A stretch of DNA of 64,000 bases, taken from the NCBI RefSeq assembly GCF_018502625.1, contig NZ_CP075566.1, positions 4,715,001 through 4,779,000 of the forward strand, written 5' to 3'. Source of the DNA: Pseudomonas hormoni. Lineage in GTDB: Bacteria > Pseudomonadota > Gammaproteobacteria > Pseudomonadales > Pseudomonadaceae. Positions 59,811-64,000 of this stretch are shown piece by piece. The notes under the pieces are model-generated. The model saw only the letters and a program-made list of their open reading frames with translations. It searched no databases and had not been told where the DNA came from. How positions within the stretch are numbered: position 1 is the stretch's first letter; each line of letters begins with the position of its first letter. A program made the translations under genes and the position numbers.

Positions 59811-60938
59811 TCAAGCCTTGCTCCACACCGTGCGATTGATGTAGTCGGTGTAACTCAGGACAACGCGAACCACCTGCAGCGAAACCGGTCCGCCTTGATA
59901 ATCCGGCACCAGTGGCACCTTGCGCTGTTCGCGAGAATGCTGGCTGGTCACCACCCGCACCGCATCCATCACGGAACCGCGCTTCAGGCCGCTCATGATC
60001 AGCGTACCTTCATCCATCCCTTCGGGACGCTCATGGGCGTTGCGCAGGGTGACGGCAGGCAGGTTAAGCAAGGACGCTTCTTCGGTAATGGTGCCGCTGT
60101 CAGAAAGCACACAGAACGCCGACATCTGCAGCTTGATGTAGTCCAGCAGACCGAAAGGTTTGACGAAGCGGATCAACGGGTGATCAAGGGATTCACCCAA
60201 GGCTTCCAGACGCTTGCGCGTACGTGGATGAGTCGAAACGATCAACGGGAAACCATATTGATCGGCCAGGGCCCGCAGGGTATCCAGCAAATCGCGCAGG
60301 TTGTCCGGCGTGTCGACGTTTTCCTCGCGGTGGATACTGACGATGAAGAACTTGTCCTGCTCGAGGCCACTGCGCGTCAGCACATCGGACAGCTCGATCT
60401 TGGGCATGTAGTGCTCGAGGACTTCCTGCATGTGCGAGCCGGTCTTGATGATCGTTTCAGGGCGAATACCCTCGGCGATCAGGTAACGGCGAGCATGCTC
60501 GGTCAGCACCATGTTGATGTCGCTGAGGTGATCGAGCACCTTGCGGTTCAATTCTTCAGGCACGCGCTGGTCGAAGCAGCGGTTGCCCGCCTCCATATGG
60601 AACACCGGAATCTTGCGACGCTTGGCAGAAATCACCGCGAGGCAGGTATTGGTGTCGCCGTACAGCAGCAAGGCGTCAGGCTTTTCCAGTTCGAAGATTT
60701 CATCGGACTTGGCAATGACTTCGGCGATGGTCTTGGCAGCCGTATCGCCGGCAGCGCCGAGGAAATGATCCGGCTTGCGGATTTCCAGGTCGTCGAAGAA
60801 CACCTGATTGAGTTCGTAATCGTAATTCTGCCCGGAGTGCACCAGGACATGATTGACCTGGCGATCCAGCTCGGCGATGACCCGGCTCATCTTGATCAGC
60901 TCGGGACGTGTACCGACCAGCGTCATGACCTTAAGCAT
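59811..60938 (-). CDS. UDP-N-acetyl-sugar 2-epimerase (WbjD/WbvD/FnlC type)
   Basis: This 375-residue GT-B-fold epimerase has LVGTRPELIKMSRVI, GDTNTCLA, HMEAGNRCFDQRVPEE, SIHREENVD and LSDSGTITEEAS. The HMEAGNRCFDQRVPEE block is typical of the enzymes that invert C2 of UDP-L-6-deoxy-amino sugars rather than of classical WecB. It follows the 4,6-dehydratase with an 8-nt overlap and probably makes the final UDP-L-QuiNAc or UDP-L-FucNAc. Confidence 0.88.
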   Translation of the reverse strand: MLKVMTLVGTRPELIKMSRVIAELDRQVNHVLVHSGQNYDYELNQVFFDDLEIRKPDHFLGAAGDTAAKTIAEVIAKSDEIFELEKPDALLLYGDTNTCLAVISAKRRKIPVFHMEAGNRCFDQRVPEELNRKVLDHLSDINMVLTEHARRYLIAEGIRPETIIKTGSHMQEVLEHYMPKIELSDVLTRSGLEQDKFFIVSIHREENVDTPDNLRDLLDTLRALADQYGFPLIVSTHPRTRKRLEALGESLDHPLIRFVKPFGLLDYIKLQMSAFCVLSDSGTITEEASLLNLPAVTLRNAHERPEGMDEGTLIMSGLKRGSVMDAVRVVTSQHSREQRKVPLVPDYQGGPVSLQVVRVVLSYTDYINRTVWSKA

Positions 60939-61941
60939 CGAGTTGCTCCTTGATGTAATCGAGTTTCAGCAACAGCTCCTTGATACCCGGTACATCCAGA
61001 CGCTCGGTATTATGCGAGGTGTAGTCGTCGAACTCGGATATACGTTCCTCGCCCTCGACAAAGTACTTGTTGTAGTTCAGGTCACGGTTGTCGGCCGGAA
61101 TCCGGTAATAACGCCCCATGTCCTCGGCCTTGGCCATTTCCTCGCGAGAAACCAGCGACTCGTACAGTTTCTCGCCGTGGCGAGTACCGATCACCTTGAC
61201 ATCGTTTTTCTTGCCGAACAGTTGCTTGAGCGCTTCGGCCAGGTCGCCGACTGTCGAGGCCGGGGCTTTCTGGACGAACAGATCGCCTTGCTGGCCGTGC
61301 TCGAAAGCATGCAGAACCAGATCAACAGAATCTTCAAGCGACATGAGGAAGCGAGTCATTTCCGGGTCGGTCACCGTCAGTGCGCCACCCGTGCGAAGCT
61401 GGTCGACGAACAACGGAATTACCGAGCCGCGCGAGGCCATGACGTTGCCATAACGGGTCGCGCAAATGACCGGGCCATTGGCCGGGATCATGCGCGACTT
61501 GGCGACCATCAACTTCTCGGACATTGCCTTGGAGATGCCCATGGCGTTGATCGGATAGACCGCCTTGTCAGTGCTCAACACCACAACCCGCTGCACGCCG
61601 CTGGCGATGGCCGCGTTCAGCACGTTCTCGGTGCCCAGCACGTTGGTGCGCACCGCTTCCATCGGATAGAACTCGCAGGACGGAACCTGCTTCAGCGCCG
61701 CAGCATGGAAGATGTAATCCACACCGACCATCGCCTGACGCAAGCTGTCGTAATCGCGAACATCGCCGATGTAGAACTTGACCTTGTCATTGGCCAGGGC
61801 GATACGCATGTCTTCCTGCTTCTTCTCATCGCGACTGAAGATGCGAATCTCGCGCACAGCGGTATTGAGAAAACGCTTGAGGACCGTATGGCCGAAAGAA
61901 CCGGTGCCACCGGTGATCATCAATACCTTGTCGTCGAACAT
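60931..61941 (-). CDS. UDP-GlcNAc 4,6-dehydratase/5-epimerase (WbjB/WbvB/FnlA type)
   Basis: This 336-residue SDR has MITGGTGSFGHTVLKRFL, RIFSRDEKKQEDMR and active site AVYPINAMGISKAMSE (Met at the usual Tyr). It lacks the membrane domain of WbpM. It makes UDP-4-keto-6-deoxy-L-sugars from UDP-GlcNAc. The ATG at 61941 has AAGG 6 nt upstream; in-frame ATGs at 61959 and 61971 lack this. Confidence 0.9.
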   Translation of the reverse strand: MFDDKVLMITGGTGSFGHTVLKRFLNTAVREIRIFSRDEKKQEDMRIALANDKVKFYIGDVRDYDSLRQAMVGVDYIFHAAALKQVPSCEFYPMEAVRTNVLGTENVLNAAIASGVQRVVVLSTDKAVYPINAMGISKAMSEKLMVAKSRMIPANGPVICATRYGNVMASRGSVIPLFVDQLRTGGALTVTDPEMTRFLMSLEDSVDLVLHAFEHGQQGDLFVQKAPASTVGDLAEALKQLFGKKNDVKVIGTRHGEKLYESLVSREEMAKAEDMGRYYRIPADNRDLNYNKYFVEGEERISEFDDYTSHNTERLDVPGIKELLLKLDYIKEQLDA

Positions 61942-62064
61942 GTAAACCTTCTGAATCATGGGGCTTCGCAACGAAGCGCAATTTAAGATAAAGCCATCTA
62001 GCTCGTCGGCTACAAATTACCCAAAACGTCTAGCAGCACCAACAACAGTCAAAATCACCAATAT

Positions 62065-62925
62065 TCAACGATCCGTATTCATCCTGCGAATCAGCTCTGG
62101 CCAACCCGGCGCCACGTAGCCAGTTGCCTCACGAAAACGTGAACCGTCCAGCGAGCGATCAATGACCAGTGCATCATCGGGCCGAATATCAATCTGCTTG
62201 CCGTACTCAGAGGCGACCAAAGCCAGTAAATCGAACTTGGCGATAGGCTCGGCAGCGACATGATACAGGCCATTGAGACTCAAGTGAGGAACGACGAAGT
62301 CTTTCATGACCCGCGCCAGTTCAACCGTCGGCAGCCCGGAGAAGATCGCCTTGGTAAATCCCTTTGCGCTCCCCTGCTGGGACAGGAACCAATCGACCAA
62401 TGCATGGCTCGAACCCAGCTCATGCCCGATGATCGAGGTACGCAGCGTGATCGCATGGGGCAAATCATGCAGCTCACCGATGTACTTGGACTTGCCATAC
62501 AAATCTTCTGCATCCGACGTATCGGACTCCAGGTAGCCACCCTTACGCCCGGAAAACACGCAGTCGGTGCTGACATGGATTAGCCGCGCACCGCTCAGCT
62601 CGCACAACCGGGCCAGCCGATGCGGCAGCATTGCATTAATCGGCAGAGCGGTGAGCGGATCCTTTGCATCGGCCAAATGCTTGATCAGCCCGACACAGTT
62701 AATCACCACATCTGGCCTGACCCGGGAGAATGCCGCCGCCAGCGCATCCTGGTCGAGCGCATCTACGCCAACCAGCAAACGCTCATGCGCTTGCAACGGA
62801 AAATTCCGGAGCGCCGACGCACTGCGCAGCGTACCCCATGTTTCATGGTGTGCATCAGCAGAGAACACACGAAAAACAGCATTGCCGAGCATGCCGGTAA
62901 CACCAAGAACCAGAACCCGTGCCAT
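62065..62925 (-). CDS. RmlD-like NDP-sugar reductase (WbvR-type)
   Basis: This 286-residue SDR of the dTDP-4-dehydrorhamnose reductase family has VLGVTGMLGNAVFRVF, HVSTDCVFSGRKGGY and catalytic YGKSK. In the UDP-L-FucNAc pathway the equivalent reductase (WbjC/FnlB/CapF) carries an additional C-terminal cupin domain and is about 370 residues; this protein ends without one and so looks like WbvR of the UDP-L-QuiNAc pathway. It lies in the same transcription direction, 123 bp ahead of the dehydratase gene. Confidence 0.85.
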   Translation of the reverse strand: MARVLVLGVTGMLGNAVFRVFSADAHHETWGTLRSASALRNFPLQAHERLLVGVDALDQDALAAAFSRVRPDVVINCVGLIKHLADAKDPLTALPINAMLPHRLARLCELSGARLIHVSTDCVFSGRKGGYLESDTSDAEDLYGKSKYIGELHDLPHAITLRTSIIGHELGSSHALVDWFLSQQGSAKGFTKAIFSGLPTVELARVMKDFVVPHLSLNGLYHVAAEPIAKFDLLALVASEYGKQIDIRPDDALVIDRSLDGSRFREATGYVAPGWPELIRRMNTDR

Positions 62926-62948
62926 GAATCGTAAACCTTCTTAAAATT

Positions 62949-64000
62949 TCAAGTCTTGTAGGAATAGCGCAGAAATCTATCAACGGAAAATAGAATCAGA
63001 ACATTCAACAATATGGAGCCGAACAGCATGTAGCTTTGCAATGGTACGTAACCAAAGCTGGTATAGCGAAAAGCTATAACCTGCGCTATCAACGCACAGA
63101 ACACCAGGTTCTTTCCACCCAGCCGGTAAACCATGTACTCAACAAACGCTGCAACTACTGAGAACGCAAATACTGCGCAGAACAAAAAGAGATAGGACCC
63201 AGGATAAAACAGAAATGCGATATATCCTGGCAAGGAAACGAAGTGCGTGCCATCACCGCGGGAGTTATCGTAGGAAGACTCCACAAAATGCTTGTCATAA
63301 AACGAGTTAACCGTTTTATCGAATTTCTCGGAAAGTGCCTCTTTGAACATCGGCCAACCTTTGTCTGTTGAACCCACCACAGACATGACACCTTCCACAC
63401 CCACCCAGCGATCAAGAAAAAGAGTGGACGTTTGTTCTACAACCGCTCCTTCACGCTGAGCCGGGGTGTAATCAGTATAATAAGTTTTAGCCCGCAAGTA
63501 GTTGACAGACAACACCGATGCGACAAATAAGGTACCGAAAACCACTACAACAAATCCCGCCAACCCTAAACGCAAGCGAGGCTCTTGCCGCCGAAACTGC
63601 GCCACGGCACCATACATCAAGGCAGACCCGTTGAGGATCATACCTCGACTCCACAAGGAGACATTGGACAATGCCACCTCCAGGAGAGCGATGACGATTG
63701 CGACCCAATAACGATCTCGGTTCAATTCGAACTCAAAACGCAAGATGATTGCAGAAACGGACGCCATCCCAAACATCAACAACCAGGCATAAACACCATT
63801 AAGCCCGAAAGGCAACTTCACCCGTTCAACCAGGCCTCTCTGGTAAATACCGAACCATGCATTGGAAATGCAGACGGCCAACACAGCCAAAATAAAGGCG
63901 GTCAGCAGTGCGATTCGATATTTTCGATAAAAAGCATACAACCCGGTATAGGAGATATCCGGCATCGTATCGGGATAACTAAAAAAGAAGCGCTGACGAA
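62949..64000 (-). CDS. Multi-spanning membrane protein, possible O-antigen polymerase Wzy (5' end outside window)
   Basis: 349 codons are visible and the frame stays open to the right edge, so the start is beyond the window; an internal ATG at 63965 is unlikely to be the true start. There are about seven hydrophobic helices and one large central periplasmic-type loop (about residues 160-240 of the visible part, rich in Tyr/Asp/Lys), the layout of Wzy polymerases. GC content is visibly lower than in the genes to its left, as usual for serotype-specific genes. I see no family signature; Wzy is inference from topology and from the O-antigen neighbours. Confidence 0.6.
   Translation of the reverse strand, partial: RQRFFFSYPDTMPDISYTGLYAFYRKYRIALLTAFILAVLAVCISNAWFGIYQRGLVERVKLPFGLNGVYAWLLMFGMASVSAIILRFEFELNRDRYWVAIVIALLEVALSNVSLWSRGMILNGSALMYGAVAQFRRQEPRLRLGLAGFVVVVFGTLFVASVLSVNYLRAKTYYTDYTPAQREGAVVEQTSTLFLDRWVGVEGVMSVVGSTDKGWPMFKEALSEKFDKTVNSFYDKHFVESSYDNSRGDGTHFVSLPGYIAFLFYPGSYLFLFCAVFAFSVVAAFVEYMVYRLGGKNLVFCALIAQVIAFRYTSFGYVPLQSYMLFGSILLNVLILFSVDRFLRYSYKT

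Overview
The window looks like a chromosomal segment of a Pseudomonas of the fluorescens group. The reasons are high GC with strongly biased third codon positions, the cbrX-cbrA-cbrB-crcZ-pcnB-folK-panBCD order, a PrrF small RNA, an hmu/phu heme-uptake operon, the pilA/pilBCD-coaE-yacG block, and about ten REP/REPIN palindromes built on the GTAGGAGCGAG...CTTGC core. The species assignment is inference from gene order and protein similarity recalled from memory; nothing was searched.

Layout. 0-5.7 kb: msrPQ (periplasmic methionine sulfoxide repair), pssA and the branched-chain amino acid operon ilvI-ilvN-ilvC, with a long untranslated leader. 5.8-11.9 kb: a DUF4124 protein, a YqcC protein, a TPR lipoprotein, penicillin-binding protein 1B (mrcB), an APH-AAA fusion protein and a pentapeptide-repeat protein. 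12.1-16.7 kb: an iron island, with a small TfoX-C protein, a Fur-boxed prrF sRNA, a convergent heme ABC operon (hmuTUV plus a ChaN lipoprotein) with its own Fur-like box, and a small Rieske protein. 16.7-30.4 kb: sfsA with an aminotransferase, dksA-gluQ, the CbrX/CbrA/CbrB carbon-nitrogen regulatory system with CrcZ, then pcnB-folK and panBC/panD. 30.6-40.6 kb: pgi, acs, an MpaB-family protein, a PUA-type methyltransferase, a large DUF748 protein with DUF2845, and a BON protein. 40.8-46.1 kb: type IV pilus genes pilA (sigma-54 promoter) and pilBCD, then coaE and yacG. 46.1-48.5 kb: small uncharacterised genes, a CbiM-like membrane protein and a 430-bp inverted-repeat element. 48.5-53.2 kb: a benzoate uptake operon benK-benE-benF with a soluble chemoreceptor signalling protein as the last gene, preceded by two XylS/BenR-type boxes. 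53.2-56.7 kb: DUF1780-MOSC, DUF3094, ndh, and a secreted EF-hand protein carrying a tandem EGKCG motif. 56.8-64.0 kb: the end of an O-antigen cluster (WbpM-like dehydratase, a 4-epimerase-like SDR, a UDP-L-QuiNAc/FucNAc pathway set, and a partial, lower-GC membrane protein that may be Wzy) running off the right edge.

Regulatory logic that can be read directly: (i) CbrB's own 3' flank carries a TGTTAC-N14-GTAACA palindrome, then the cbrB terminator, then a -24/-12 promoter and a CA-motif-rich RNA, which is the CbrAB-CrcZ catabolite-repression switch; (ii) Fur boxes precede both prrF and hmuT; (iii) a XylS-type tandem operator precedes benK. The items I consider most worth follow-up are the EGKCG/EF-hand protein (resembling a copper-binding RiPP precursor but without maturation genes nearby), the benzoate operon ending in a ligand-domain-less chemoreceptor, the convergence of prrF with the heme operon, and the long ilv leader.
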